Shown: positions 1 to 8,913 of the stretch, piece after piece | Layout: the number at the start of each line of letters is the position of its first letter | Numbering within the stretch: position 1 is the first letter of the stretch | From: an uncultured Oscillospiraceae bacterium | GTDB taxonomy: Bacteria > Bacillota > Clostridia > Oscillospirales > Acutalibacteraceae | Assembly (NCBI GenBank): GCA_900547095.1 | Contig: URFG01000002.1 | Span: forward strand, 124,001-188,000 | DNA: 64,000 nucleotides | Direction: 5' to 3' | Translations under genes and position numbers: made by a program | Notes under the pieces: generated by a model | Databases searched by the model: none | What the model saw: the letters and a program-made list of their open reading frames with translations, nothing else | Told to the model about the DNA's origin: nothing

Positions 1-1728
1 ACACAGGTAACCTTTAAAACAACCGCCGGTGATTGTTTTGATGTTTTTACCACCCGCGCAGATACACTTTTCGGAGTTACCTATATGGTAATGTCGCCCG
101 AGCATCCGCTTCTTTTAAAATGGAAAGATAAAATTAATAATTTTGATGAAGTGGCGGCTTATAAAGCAGAGGCATCTAAAAAATCCGATTTTGAGCGCAC
201 CGAGCTTTCAAAAGATAAGACAGGCGTGAAAATTGACGGAATTAAAGCGATAAATCCCGTTAATAATCAGGAAATCCCGATATTTATTTCTGATTATGTA
301 CTTATTTCTTACGGAACAGGCGCTATTATGGCTGTTCCTGCCCATGATGAGAGGGACTTTGAGTTTGCCAAGAAATTCGGTCTTGAGATAAGAGAAGTCG
401 TAGCAGGCGGAAAAGATATAAATTCCGAGCCTTTTACCGATTGCGCTAAAGGAAAAATGGTAAATTCCGATTTCTTAAACGGTCTTTCCGTTGAAGAAGC
501 AAAAGAGAAAATCCAGGAATTCTTAGCCGAAAAGGGAATAGGCGTTAAAAAGACTAATTATAAATTGAGGGATTGGGTATTCTCCCGTCAGAGATATTGG
601 GGAGAGCCTATTCCGATGGTTTACTGCGAAAAATGCGGTTATGTTCCGCTCGACGAAAGCGAATTACCGCTTGAACTGCCGAATGTTGAAACCTTTGAGC
701 CGACTGATAACGGCGAATCTCCTCTTGCAAATGTGACGGATTGGGTCAATACCACCTGTCCGTGCTGCGGAGGTCCCGCTAAAAGAGAAACGGATACTAT
801 GCCGCAGTGGGCAGGTTCTTCGTGGTATTTCCTGCGTTACTGCGATCCGCATAACGACCATGCGCTTGCTTCAAAAGAAGCGCTTGATTATTGGATGCCC
901 GTAGATTGGTATAACGGCGGAATGGAGCATACCACTCTTCATTTGCTCTACAGCAGATTCTGGCACAGATTTTTATATGATATCGGCGCGGTTCCTTGTC
1001 CCGAGCCGTATAATAAGCGCACAAGCCACGGAATGATCCTAGGCGAAAACGGTGAAAAGATGTCTAAATCGCGCGGTAATGTCGTAAACCCCGATGATAT
1101 AGTTAAAAATTACGGCGCTGATACTATGCGCGTCTATGAAATGTTTATCGGTGATTTTGAAAAAGCCGCACCGTGGAGCCAATCGTCAATCAAAGGCAGC
1201 AAGAGATTTCTTGAAAAGGTATTTTCACTTATGGATATTTTAGCAGACGGCGATACCTATTCGGATAAGCTTTCTGTAAGCTTTAATAAAAGTATCAAGA
1301 AAATTTCTTCCGATATCGAGAATTTAAAAATGAATACCGCTATTGCGGCGCTTATGTCACTGCTTAATGAAATTTATGCCGTAGGTAAGATAAACAGAGC
1401 GGAAATGAAAACATTTTTAATTCTTCTCAATCCTTTCGCTCCTCATATCACAGAGGAAATGTGGGAGCTCTGCAAATTCGGCGGAATGCTGAACGAGGCA
1501 AAATGGCCTGAGTTTGACGAGTCAAAATGCGTTGAAACCTCAATTGAAATTGCAGTTCAGGTAAACGGCAAGATCAGAGGAAGAATAACAGTTGACGCCG
1601 ATATTTCTTCTAAAGATGCTATAGCTTCTGCAAAGACTATAGAACAGGTTTCAAACGAGATAGCAGAAAAAACCGTAATAAAAGAATTATATGTTCCTAA
1701 AAGACTTGTAAATATCGTTGTTAAATAA
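1..1728 (+). CDS. leuS: Leucine--tRNA ligase, 3' part
   Basis: Class Ia aminoacyl-tRNA synthetase that charges tRNA-Leu in the cytoplasm. The reading frame is open from base 1 and continues upstream of the window, so about 575 C-terminal residues are present. The first residues visible (FTTRADTLFGVTYMVMSPEHP-like) belong to the CP1 editing domain, which hydrolyses mischarged tRNA. The catalytic domain follows with RDWVFSRQRYWGEP, a zinc-ribbon-like CEKCGY...CPCCG insertion, and the GEKMSKSRGNVV signature loop. The C-terminal anticodon-binding domain ends with the usual VQVNGKIRGRI segment. The HIGH motif lies outside the window. Identification is firm; the gene has its own intrinsic terminator downstream. 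Confidence 0.97.
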   Translation, partial: TQVTFKTTAGDCFDVFTTRADTLFGVTYMVMSPEHPLLLKWKDKINNFDEVAAYKAEASKKSDFERTELSKDKTGVKIDGIKAINPVNNQEIPIFISDYVLISYGTGAIMAVPAHDERDFEFAKKFGLEIREVVAGGKDINSEPFTDCAKGKMVNSDFLNGLSVEEAKEKIQEFLAEKGIGVKKTNYKLRDWVFSRQRYWGEPIPMVYCEKCGYVPLDESELPLELPNVETFEPTDNGESPLANVTDWVNTTCPCCGGPAKRETDTMPQWAGSSWYFLRYCDPHNDHALASKEALDYWMPVDWYNGGMEHTTLHLLYSRFWHRFLYDIGAVPCPEPYNKRTSHGMILGENGEKMSKSRGNVVNPDDIVKNYGADTMRVYEMFIGDFEKAAPWSQSSIKGSKRFLEKVFSLMDILADGDTYSDKLSVSFNKSIKKISSDIENLKMNTAIAALMSLLNEIYAVGKINRAEMKTFLILLNPFAPHITEEMWELCKFGGMLNEAKWPEFDESKCVETSIEIAVQVNGKIRGRITVDADISSKDAIASAKTIEQVSNEIAEKTVIKELYVPKRLVNIVVK

Positions 1729-1764
1729 TTAAACAAAAAAATTTTCTTCAAAAATGAACTGAAT

Positions 1765-1806
1765 CCCTTTTGTTAGACAAAGAAGTCTAACAAAAGGGGT
1801 TTATTT
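1765..1806 (+). terminator. Intrinsic terminator of leuS
   Basis: Perfect 14-bp stem (1765-1778 with 1785-1798), loop AAAGAA, followed by a T-rich tract. Confidence 0.85.
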
Positions 1807-1852
1807 GATGCCAAAAAATGTTATACAGATAAACTAAAACTTGAAAAAACCC

Positions 1853-1897
1853 GGAAACTAAAAGGACTGAGCTCTGTTCAATACAGAATTCAATCCT
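1853..1897 (-). terminator. Intrinsic terminator of the aromatic amino acid operon
   Basis: Read on the minus strand, 1863-1897 forms a 15-position stem with one mismatch and G-U pairs, followed by TTTTAGTTT. It lies about 70 bases past the aroF stop and is convergent with the leuS terminator. The rest of the 1729-1965 gap holds nothing else recognisable. Confidence 0.65.
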
Positions 1898-1965
1898 CAT
1901 TGGTTACATGATTAAATTTTTGTCTGACATTTTTGTTCAGGCACTTGAATATAAAGCAATGTTTT

Positions 1966-2994
1966 TTAAACTCTTTCTGCAATTTCATAAATCAGCTTTT
2001 CGGATTTTTCCCAGCCGAGGCACGGATCGGTGATAGACTTGCCGTAAACTCCGCCGTTTACTTTCTGGCAGCCGTCTTCAATATAACTTTCAATCATAAG
2101 TCCCTTGCAAAGTTTTCTTATATCTGAATTCATTTTTCTTGAATTCATAACATCAAGCGAAATTCTTATCTGCTCTTCATAGTGCTTAGAAGAATTGGCG
2201 TGATTGGTATCGACTATAACCGCGGGATTTAAAAGTCCTTTTTCACAGTAGAGATCGTTAAGTTTTAAAAGGTCCTCGTAATGATAGTTTGAAACTGTTT
2301 TTCCGTCGGTCGTCTGGTATCCGCGGAGTATTGCGTGGGCATAAGGATTGCCTGTGCTCTCAACCTCCCAGCCTCTGTAAATAAAGGTGTGAGGGTGCTG
2401 GGCGGCGGTGATAGAATTCATCATTACGGTTAGGTCGCCGCCTGTCGGATTTTTAAGACCTACGGGAATGTCAAGTCCGCTTGCAGTCAATCTGTGCTGC
2501 TGATTTTCAACTGACCTCGCTCCGACGGCAATATAAGAAAGAAGATCTGATAAATATCTGTGATTATCGGGATAAAGCATTTCGTCTGCACAGGAAAAGC
2601 CGTAGTCCTTAAGCGCTCTCATATGAAGCTCTCTTATTGCGATAATACCTTTAAGCATATCGGGCTTCTCATTCGGGTTCGGCTGGTGGAGCATTCCTTT
2701 ATAACCATCGCCCGTGGTGCGCGGCTTATTAGTGTAAATTCTAGGAATTATCAGAATTTTATCGCTTACCTTTTCGGAAACTTTTTTAAGCCTGCCTATG
2801 TAATCGAGAACAGAAACGTCATTATCGGCAGAGCATGGGCCTATAACAAGTATAAAGTGCTCGTCTTTTCCTGTGAAAATATCCTTGATCTGATTATCAC
2901 GGTCAAGCTTGATCTTTTCCATTTCCTCCGTCACGGGGAACTGTGCCTTTACTTCTTTAGGAATAGGCAATTTCCTGTAAAATTTCATATTCAT
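1966..2994 (-). CDS. aroF: 3-deoxy-7-phosphoheptulonate synthase (DAHP synthase, class I)
   Basis: Condenses phosphoenolpyruvate and erythrose-4-phosphate to DAHP, the entry step of the shikimate pathway. The 342-residue length fits the AroF/AroG/AroH type. Visible motifs are IGPCSADN, the substrate loop PRTTGDGYKG, GARSVENQQHRL, KNPTGGDL and DTNHANSSK. No extra regulatory domain (ACT or chorismate mutase) is fused, so feedback control, if any, is within the barrel as in AroG-type enzymes. It is the last gene of the minus-strand operon, 20 bases after tyrA, although it catalyses the first step. The ribosome site is weak and the start could be Met1 or Met3 (2988). The symbol aroF is used generically; the paralogue class cannot be told from sequence alone. 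Confidence 0.93.
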   Translation of the reverse strand: MNMKFYRKLPIPKEVKAQFPVTEEMEKIKLDRDNQIKDIFTGKDEHFILVIGPCSADNDVSVLDYIGRLKKVSEKVSDKILIIPRIYTNKPRTTGDGYKGMLHQPNPNEKPDMLKGIIAIRELHMRALKDYGFSCADEMLYPDNHRYLSDLLSYIAVGARSVENQQHRLTASGLDIPVGLKNPTGGDLTVMMNSITAAQHPHTFIYRGWEVESTGNPYAHAILRGYQTTDGKTVSNYHYEDLLKLNDLYCEKGLLNPAVIVDTNHANSSKHYEEQIRISLDVMNSRKMNSDIRKLCKGLMIESYIEDGCQKVNGGVYGKSITDPCLGWEKSEKLIYEIAERV

Positions 2995-3014
2995 AGATTT
3001 TTCTCTTCTTTCTG

Positions 3015-3875
3015 TTATTGTTTATCGAATTTTTCTCTTCTTATAGTGGATTTTTTCATCATTTCACGCATTTTATCCCTGTCGCTGTTTTCAAGCGCGG
3101 TTTTAAATGTGTCAAACTGATAAGAAAACTCGTTCATTTTTTCAAGCAAAGCTTTTTTATTGCAAAGGAAAAGCTCGCTCCACATTTCGTCGTTTATCTT
3201 AGCAATTCGGGTCAGATCTCTAAATGAGTCTCCCGTGTATTTTTCAAACCCCTCTGTATTGCCTGTGCACATAAGAGTTACGGCTATGCAGTGGGTAAGC
3301 TGGGATAGAAAAGCGATCATTTCATCGTGCTTTTCGGCGTTTAGATAGCTGATGTTTTCAAAGCCTAACTCTTTTCCTAAATCCTCGCATATCTTTTTTG
3401 AATGCTCGCTGTTTTTAGAGTTCGGAACAATTATGTAGTTAGCGCCTTTAAATACGCTGTTGTCGCTGTGCTCAACACCGCTTCTTTCTCTGCCTGCCAT
3501 TGGGTGAGCCGCTATAAACTCAACATTTTCAGGCAACGCTTTTTGAACCTCATTTATAATATGCTCTTTAACGCCTGTAACATCGGTGACTAAAGTATCG
3601 GGTCTTATAAATTTACCGTATTTATTTACCCATTCAAGAAGTGTGTGCGGATAGAGCGAAAGAATTATAAGATCGGATTTTTTAATAAAACCCTCTATAT
3701 CATCCACAGTTCCCTCTGTTAAAAATCCGTTTTTTATAGCATAATCGATATCCTTTTGTTCTTTTGTTATCGCTCTCACGGTGTAGCCTTTTTCGGTCAG
3801 TGCTTTTGCATAGCTTCCTCCGATAAGACCGAGACCGACTATAAGAATATCGGTATTTAAATCAAGTTGTTTCAT
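3015..3875 (-). CDS. tyrA: Prephenate dehydrogenase
   Basis: Oxidatively decarboxylates prephenate to 4-hydroxyphenylpyruvate for tyrosine synthesis, NAD(P)-dependent and cytosolic. The N-terminal Rossmann motif GLGLIGGS is at about residues 15-22. The AAHPMAGRERSG segment binds prephenate, and SQLTHCIA and FRDLTRIA typify the helical C-terminal dimerisation domain. At 286 residues it has no C-terminal ACT domain, unlike the longer Bacillus enzyme, which suggests no classical ACT-mediated tyrosine inhibition. The start codon overlaps the aroA stop by one base (TAATG), so translation is coupled. Confidence 0.94.
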   Translation of the reverse strand: MKQLDLNTDILIVGLGLIGGSYAKALTEKGYTVRAITKEQKDIDYAIKNGFLTEGTVDDIEGFIKKSDLIILSLYPHTLLEWVNKYGKFIRPDTLVTDVTGVKEHIINEVQKALPENVEFIAAHPMAGRERSGVEHSDNSVFKGANYIIVPNSKNSEHSKKICEDLGKELGFENISYLNAEKHDEMIAFLSQLTHCIAVTLMCTGNTEGFEKYTGDSFRDLTRIAKINDEMWSELFLCNKKALLEKMNEFSYQFDTFKTALENSDRDKMREMMKKSTIRREKFDKQ

Positions 3876-5089
3876 TATAAGTCCTCTTTAATAAGTTTTA
3901 TTCCCGCGCTTTCAATTATATCGAAAAAATCGGGAAAACTTTTATTTATCGCCTGTGCACCGACTATTTTTCCGCCGGTAAGTGAAAGCAAAATAGTAAG
4001 CGCCATAACAATTCGATGGTCGTTATGCCCGAAAATATCTTCTTTTGGTTTTGAAAGCTTTTTATTTGGAATTATTATTTCGTTTTCTTTGTTTTCTATT
4101 TTAATTCCGAATTTTAAAAGCTCTTCTTTCATAGCCTCGGCTCTGTCGCTTTCCTTAAGCTTAAGCCTCTTGGTATCGGTCAGTTTCGCCCCGTTAAGCG
4201 CGGCTGCAACGGCTGTTAAAACAGGCGCGAGATCGGGGCAATTTTTAACTGAAAGAACAGGACACCCCTCTTTAAGCTTTTCAAAATATTTCTGCCAAAC
4301 GCTGTCGCCCTGAAGACTGTTTGTTTCCGGATTTTCTATTATAAAATTGTTTCCCACAGCGTTAAATCCGCCGAAAAATGCCGCGGAAGACTGATCTATC
4401 GGAACAATATATTCTTCCTTTAAAGATTTAAACTTCTGATTGCCTTTGATAAATATGAAGTCATCTTTAAAATCGATATCAATTCCGAAACTTTTTAGCA
4501 CATTAATTGTTATATCAATATAAGATTTGCTTTCTATCTGCGTTGTAAAAATAATTTTACTGTCGGTTTTAAGCAAGGGCAAAATATATAAAAGTCCTGT
4601 TATAAACTGACTGCTTATATTTCCGGGAATTTTATATTCTCCGCCTTTTGTTTTGCCGCAAACTTCAAGAGCATTTTTTTCTTTTTTAAATAAAATATTA
4701 TCTTTTTTGCAAATTGATTCATAGATACTTAAAGGTCTTTCAAAAAGCCTCTGAGTTCCTGTGAAGATTAATTTTTTACCCGATAAAAAAGCTATGGGAA
4801 TTAAAAATCTTAAAGTGCTTCCGCTTTCAGAGCAGTCAAGCAAAGCGCCGTCTTTTAAATTTTTTATATCCGAAGAAACAGATACATCGCCGTTATTTAT
4901 ATTTATATCAGAGCCTAAAGTTTTAAGGCAGTTTAGCGTTGCTTTGATATCGTCGTTAAGATAAATATTTTTTATCTTAACTTTATCAGAGCACATAAAT
5001 GCTGCAAGTAAAATTCTGTGACCATAGCTTTTTGAGCCGGGCACAGTGATTTTTTTATGCCCCTTTGATTTAAAAACAGTTACATTCAT
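3875..5089 (-). CDS. aroA: 3-phosphoshikimate 1-carboxyvinyltransferase (EPSP synthase)
   Basis: Transfers the enolpyruvyl group of PEP to shikimate-3-phosphate, the sixth step to chorismate. The protein (404 residues) opens with the PGSKSYGHR motif that contacts both substrates. It also shows GSTLRFLIP, SSQFITGLL, DQSSAAFF, LKESDRAE and GHNDHRIVMA, all family landmarks. It is slightly shorter than the usual 425-430 residues. The start overlaps the aroQ stop by four bases (ATGA type), and the stop overlaps tyrA. The substrate loop has Gly-Ser-Lys-Ser but lacks the LPGSKS context; glyphosate class cannot be assigned with confidence from this. Confidence 0.95.
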   Translation of the reverse strand: MNVTVFKSKGHKKITVPGSKSYGHRILLAAFMCSDKVKIKNIYLNDDIKATLNCLKTLGSDININNGDVSVSSDIKNLKDGALLDCSESGSTLRFLIPIAFLSGKKLIFTGTQRLFERPLSIYESICKKDNILFKKEKNALEVCGKTKGGEYKIPGNISSQFITGLLYILPLLKTDSKIIFTTQIESKSYIDITINVLKSFGIDIDFKDDFIFIKGNQKFKSLKEEYIVPIDQSSAAFFGGFNAVGNNFIIENPETNSLQGDSVWQKYFEKLKEGCPVLSVKNCPDLAPVLTAVAAALNGAKLTDTKRLKLKESDRAEAMKEELLKFGIKIENKENEIIIPNKKLSKPKEDIFGHNDHRIVMALTILLSLTGGKIVGAQAINKSFPDFFDIIESAGIKLIKEDL

Positions 5090-5529
5090 TTTTCTTTACC
5101 CGATAAATATTCCTTTAAGATATCTGCGGCTTCAAGGTATCCGTCGGTCCCTTTTCCTATTACGCATTTAATGCACGCCGCTCGTACGAAGCTAATTTGC
5201 CTGAAGCTTTCCCGCTTATCCACTTTGGAGATATGAACTTCCACTGCAGGAATACCTACAGCCTTTAAAGCGTCTAATAAAGCGACGCTTGTATGAGTAT
5301 AAGCACCGGGATTTATTATTATACCGTCAAATTTATTATAGGCATACTGAATTTTATCAACGAGATCACCCTCGTGGTTTGACTGGTAAAATTCGGTTTC
5401 TATATTTAATTTATCCGTGTGCGACTTTATTTTTTCAATTAAAGTGTCATAGGTTTCGCGGCCGTAAATATCAGGCTCTCTTATTCCTAACATATTGAGA
5501 TTTGGCCCGTTTAATATCAAGAATTTCAA
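5086..5529 (-). CDS. aroQ: 3-dehydroquinate dehydratase, type II
   Basis: Dehydrates 3-dehydroquinate to 3-dehydroshikimate; a dodecameric flavodoxin-like type II enzyme unrelated to AroD. The 147-residue length is typical. Motifs include NGPNLNMLGIREPDIYG with the catalytic tyrosine nearby, the SNHEGDLVDKI segment, NPGAYTHTSVALLDAL, and VEVHISKVDKRESFR carrying the catalytic histidine. The start overlaps the preceding aroE-aroK stop by four bases and the stop overlaps aroA, so the three are translationally coupled. Confidence 0.96.
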   Translation of the reverse strand: MKFLILNGPNLNMLGIREPDIYGRETYDTLIEKIKSHTDKLNIETEFYQSNHEGDLVDKIQYAYNKFDGIIINPGAYTHTSVALLDALKAVGIPAVEVHISKVDKRESFRQISFVRAACIKCVIGKGTDGYLEAADILKEYLSGKEK

Positions 5530-6773
5530 ATTATCATCTCCGATAAGGCATTTAAGATTTTTTGCGTGTTGAGTTTTAAATCGTTTGTAATATCGATTTT
5601 TATATCGCAGTAATTTTTATATAAATGGTATCTTTCTTTATATTTCTTTTCAAGCGCATAAATATCGCTTGTAAGCGGTCTGCCGTTTCCGATCTCAAGT
5701 GATTTTAAGTCTTTGTCAAGAAATACTATTATACTGTTTTTCTTAAGATGATCGATATTTTGCGGTCTTGTAATAATTCCTCCGCCCGTAGCAATTATCT
5801 GCGATTGATTTTTGCTGATATCAAAAATTATTTCGGTTTCTTTATTTCTGAATTCCTCTTCCGAATATTCCTTGAAAAATTCAGGGATACTCATTTTCTG
5901 ATTTTTCACAAATTCTTCATCGGAGTCGATAAAAGGTCTGCTTAAAATTTTTGCAAGCTCTTTTCCTATGGTGGTTTTTCCGCAGCCGGGCATACCGATC
6001 AGAGCAATATTTAATTTTTCCTTTAAAATATCAAGATAAACGCTATCGCATTTTGATATAACGCTTTTATCATCGGTAAAAAGGGAAGAGGCGAGCGCCG
6101 CCTGCGCTACGAGCATATAAAGTCCGTTAACAATTTTTATATTGCGCTTTTTGGCGTCAAGAGTAAGTTTTGTGTTTAAGGGATTGTAAACCACATCGAT
6201 TACTCCGCTCAAATTTTTGAATTTTTCAATTTCTACTGCGCAGTTTTCAGAGTCGGGAAACATTCCGCAGGGCGTAGTGTTCAAGATAATATCGATATTA
6301 TCGGCGATAGAATAAAGGTCGGAATAAGTAATGCTCTTATCATCGGCATTTCTTGAAACCACATAGTACCTCTCGGCGCCAAGATCGGATAATACCGTCA
6401 TAGCGGTTTTTGAAGTTCCGCCGCTGCCTAAAATTGCCGCGGTTTTTCCTTTAACTTCAATTCCTGATTTTAAGATCATCTGCGTCATTCCGAAAAAATC
6501 GGTATTGTAGCCGTAAAGCTTTCCGTTTTTGTTTATAACGGTATTGACCGCACCTATCTTAATTGCCAGCGGATCGATATAGTAAAGATAGGGCATTACC
6601 TTTTCTTTATAAGGTATCGTAACATTGATGGCTTTAAAATCAGATTTTTTAAAGAACTCGTCAAGCTTATCAGGCTCGATTGGGTAAAGCTCATAATTAT
6701 ACTCGGCAAGTTTTGAATGAATTTCAGCGGAAAAACTGTGGCCAAGCTTTCTGCCGATAAGTCCGAATTGCAT
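5526..6773 (-). CDS. aroE-aroK: Fused shikimate dehydrogenase / shikimate kinase
   Basis: One 415-residue polypeptide with two pathway enzymes. Residues 1 to about 250 are AroE: GHSFSAEIH (shikimate site), NVTIPYKEKV with the catalytic lysine, GAVNTVI, GYNTDFFGM, and the NADP-binding GSGGTSKTAM. From about residue 255 a shikimate kinase starts: GMPGCGKTTIG P-loop, DSDEEF (magnesium/shikimate), ATGGGIITR (Walker B region with shikimate contact) and the GRPLTS lid region. The two catalyse non-adjacent-gene but consecutive steps: dehydroshikimate to shikimate, then shikimate to shikimate-3-phosphate. There is no stop or frameshift at the junction. The start lies 12 bases after aroC. Confidence 0.94.
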   Translation of the reverse strand: MQFGLIGRKLGHSFSAEIHSKLAEYNYELYPIEPDKLDEFFKKSDFKAINVTIPYKEKVMPYLYYIDPLAIKIGAVNTVINKNGKLYGYNTDFFGMTQMILKSGIEVKGKTAAILGSGGTSKTAMTVLSDLGAERYYVVSRNADDKSITYSDLYSIADNIDIILNTTPCGMFPDSENCAVEIEKFKNLSGVIDVVYNPLNTKLTLDAKKRNIKIVNGLYMLVAQAALASSLFTDDKSVISKCDSVYLDILKEKLNIALIGMPGCGKTTIGKELAKILSRPFIDSDEEFVKNQKMSIPEFFKEYSEEEFRNKETEIIFDISKNQSQIIATGGGIITRPQNIDHLKKNSIIVFLDKDLKSLEIGNGRPLTSDIYALEKKYKERYHLYKNYCDIKIDITNDLKLNTQKILNALSEMII

Positions 6774-6785
6774 TTTAAATTCCTT

Positions 6786-7889
6786 TCAGATAGTTTTGGA
6801 TAACCAGTCAGTGCCGAACCTTGAAACGCACAGATCGGCGACCGCCAATGCCGTAACCGCGTCGGCAACAGCCGCGGCGCGGTGGGCAACGCAGGGATCG
6901 TGCCTGCCTTTAACAGATATTTCCGCATTTTCGTTTTTAATAAAATCAATAGTCTTTTGCGGCTTTGCAATAGATGGCGTCGGTTTTACCGCACAGCGGA
7001 ATATGATAGGATTTGAGTCCGTTATTCCGCCTAAAATTCCTCCGTTTGAGTGGGATGGACTATGGGGCTTTCCGTCTTTAATTCTGTAAGGATCGTTCGC
7101 TTCGCTGCCTTTTTTATCGCATAGTGAAAACCCATCGCCGAATTCTATTCCTTTAACGGCCGGAACAGAGAAAAGTATATGGGAAATAATGCTTTCAAAT
7201 GAATCAAACCACGGTTCTCCTACGCCTGCCGGCACGCCCGTAACCATTGTTTCGATTATACCGCCTATGCTGTCGTTTTGTTCTTTTGCAGCCATAATAG
7301 CTTTCTTCATATCTTCGCCTGCGTTTTTATCGAGGACAGGAAAAGGCTCAAAGGCTAAAGCTTTAAAATCGGAAAAAGGATTTTCATAATCAAAATCTCT
7401 GTCCGAAATTCCGCCGCATTTTTTAAGGTGAGTTGCGATAAATATATTTTTATCTTCCAAAGCTTTTGAAACTATCGCTCCTGCGGCTACGACTGCCGCG
7501 GTAACCCTTGCGCTTTGGTGTCCGCCGCCGCGTCTGTCTTCAAATCCGTGATATTTGCAAAATGCCGTATAATCGGCGTGGCCCGGTCTTGCAAGACCGT
7601 TTATTTTATCATAATCCGAGCTTTTTTGCACAGAATTTTCAATTATTATTCCTATCGGGGTGCCTGTTGTATATCCGTTATACACACCGCTTAAAATTTT
7701 GAAATTATCTTCTTCGCTTCTTGCGGTGGAAATCTTTCCTAAAGGTCTTCTCTTAGTAAGCTTTTTAGCAATATAATTTTCATCAATTTCTATTCCCGGC
7801 GCAATTCCGTCGATCACAGCGCCGAGCGCTTTTCCGTGGCTTTCGCCGAAGATCGTAATTTTTAAAGAATTACCGAATGAATTTTTCAT
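6786..7889 (-). CDS. aroC: Chorismate synthase
   Basis: Converts EPSP to chorismate using reduced FMN; final common step. Family signatures seen: GESHGKALGAVIDG, RRPLGKISTARSEED, GRPGHADYTAFCKY, DRRGGGHQSARVTAA, GGITDSNPIIFR, and RHDPCVAHRAAAV near the C-terminus. A GTG 24 bases upstream is in frame, but the ATG at 7889 is chosen because it forms an ATGA overlap with the aroB stop and begins the conserved KNSFGNSLKITIFGESHG region. About 367 residues, normal for the family. A GGAG motif 13 bases upstream lies within aroB. Confidence 0.95.
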   Translation of the reverse strand: MKNSFGNSLKITIFGESHGKALGAVIDGIAPGIEIDENYIAKKLTKRRPLGKISTARSEEDNFKILSGVYNGYTTGTPIGIIIENSVQKSSDYDKINGLARPGHADYTAFCKYHGFEDRRGGGHQSARVTAAVVAAGAIVSKALEDKNIFIATHLKKCGGISDRDFDYENPFSDFKALAFEPFPVLDKNAGEDMKKAIMAAKEQNDSIGGIIETMVTGVPAGVGEPWFDSFESIISHILFSVPAVKGIEFGDGFSLCDKKGSEANDPYRIKDGKPHSPSHSNGGILGGITDSNPIIFRCAVKPTPSIAKPQKTIDFIKNENAEISVKGRHDPCVAHRAAAVADAVTALAVADLCVSRFGTDWLSKTI

Positions 7890-8908
7890 ATTAGATCGAT
7901 CGCTCCTTTGCACATTTTTATAATTTCGTCATAATTAAGCTTCTTTACTTTAAAAGAGCCTATTTTATCCACATAAATGATATTTATGTTTTCTCCGCTT
8001 GATTTTTTATCGTGAGATATTACAGATTTAAGATCGCTTGCACTGCATTTAAAATCTATCGGAAGAGAATATTTTATAAGCAGTTTTTTAATCCTGTTTT
8101 TAACCTCTTCGCTGCTCATGCAAAGCATTCCTAAACCAACGCATTCACCGTGAAAAAGGGGAGAATCTGTTTTTGCACTTAAGGATTCTATACCGTGGCC
8201 TGCGGTGTGACCGAAATTAAGCGCCATTCTAAGGCCTTTTTCTTTTTCGTCTTTTTCGACCACATCTTTTTTTATTTTGAGCGCTCTTACTATAATATCG
8301 GTTATATCGGGATTTTCTTCATTTTCAAGCAATTCAAAGCTTTTTTTATCAAAAGAGGCAAACATTTTTATAACTTCTGCCATTCCGCAGGAAAACTGTC
8401 TTTTATCAAGAGTAGAAAGCACTTCAGGGTCAATTAAAACACCTTTCGGCTGATAAAAAGCTCCGACGATATTTTTGCACCCGCAAAAATCCACCGCAGT
8501 TTTTCCGCCTATTGAAGAGTCCACCTGCGATAAAAGGGTTGTTGGAATATTGTAAAAATTTATTCCTCTCATATAAGTCGCTGCGGCAAAGCCCGCAAGA
8601 TCGCCCATAACGCCGCCGCCCAAAGCCACAACGCAGTCTTTCCTGTCGAAATTATTAACTACCAGAGTTTCAAGGAGTTCGCAGTATTTTTCGATACATT
8701 TGTTTTGCTCGCCCTGCTCGGTCTTAAAAACAACATAGTTTTTAACCTGTTTTGTTATTTCGGATAAGTATTTTTCGGGCACGCCGCTGTCTGTAACGAA
8801 TAAGATTTTTTGGTCTGGATCAAATATCTCGGCTGCCTTTTTAAGAGCGCCTTTTTCGATCAGAATATCATAGGAATTTTTACCTAAATCAACTGTTAAA
8901 GTGGGCAT
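7886..8908 (-). CDS. aroB: 3-dehydroquinate synthase
   Basis: Cyclises DAHP to 3-dehydroquinate, using NAD+ and a divalent metal. The 340-residue protein has the family motifs ALGGGVMGDLAGFAAATYMRG, IPTTLLSQVDSSIGGKT, NIVGAFYQP, GMAEVIKM, and the metal ligands in LNFGHTAGHGIE and HGECVGLGM. It lies five bases downstream of pheA and overlaps aroC by four bases, so it belongs to the same transcript. Confidence 0.96.
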   Translation of the reverse strand: MPTLTVDLGKNSYDILIEKGALKKAAEIFDPDQKILFVTDSGVPEKYLSEITKQVKNYVVFKTEQGEQNKCIEKYCELLETLVVNNFDRKDCVVALGGGVMGDLAGFAAATYMRGINFYNIPTTLLSQVDSSIGGKTAVDFCGCKNIVGAFYQPKGVLIDPEVLSTLDKRQFSCGMAEVIKMFASFDKKSFELLENEENPDITDIIVRALKIKKDVVEKDEKEKGLRMALNFGHTAGHGIESLSAKTDSPLFHGECVGLGMLCMSSEEVKNRIKKLLIKYSLPIDFKCSASDLKSVISHDKKSSGENINIIYVDKIGSFKVKKLNYDEIIKMCKGAIDLI

Positions 8909-8913
8909 TCATA

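Noticed and set aside
797..1024. Antisense open frames inside leuS and many other long genes.
   Set aside because: They lack ribosome sites and recognisable motifs and are explained by codon bias of the sense genes.
7890..7913. GTG start of aroC at 7913.
   Set aside because: The ATG at 7889 forms the ATGA overlap with aroB and matches the conserved N-terminus.
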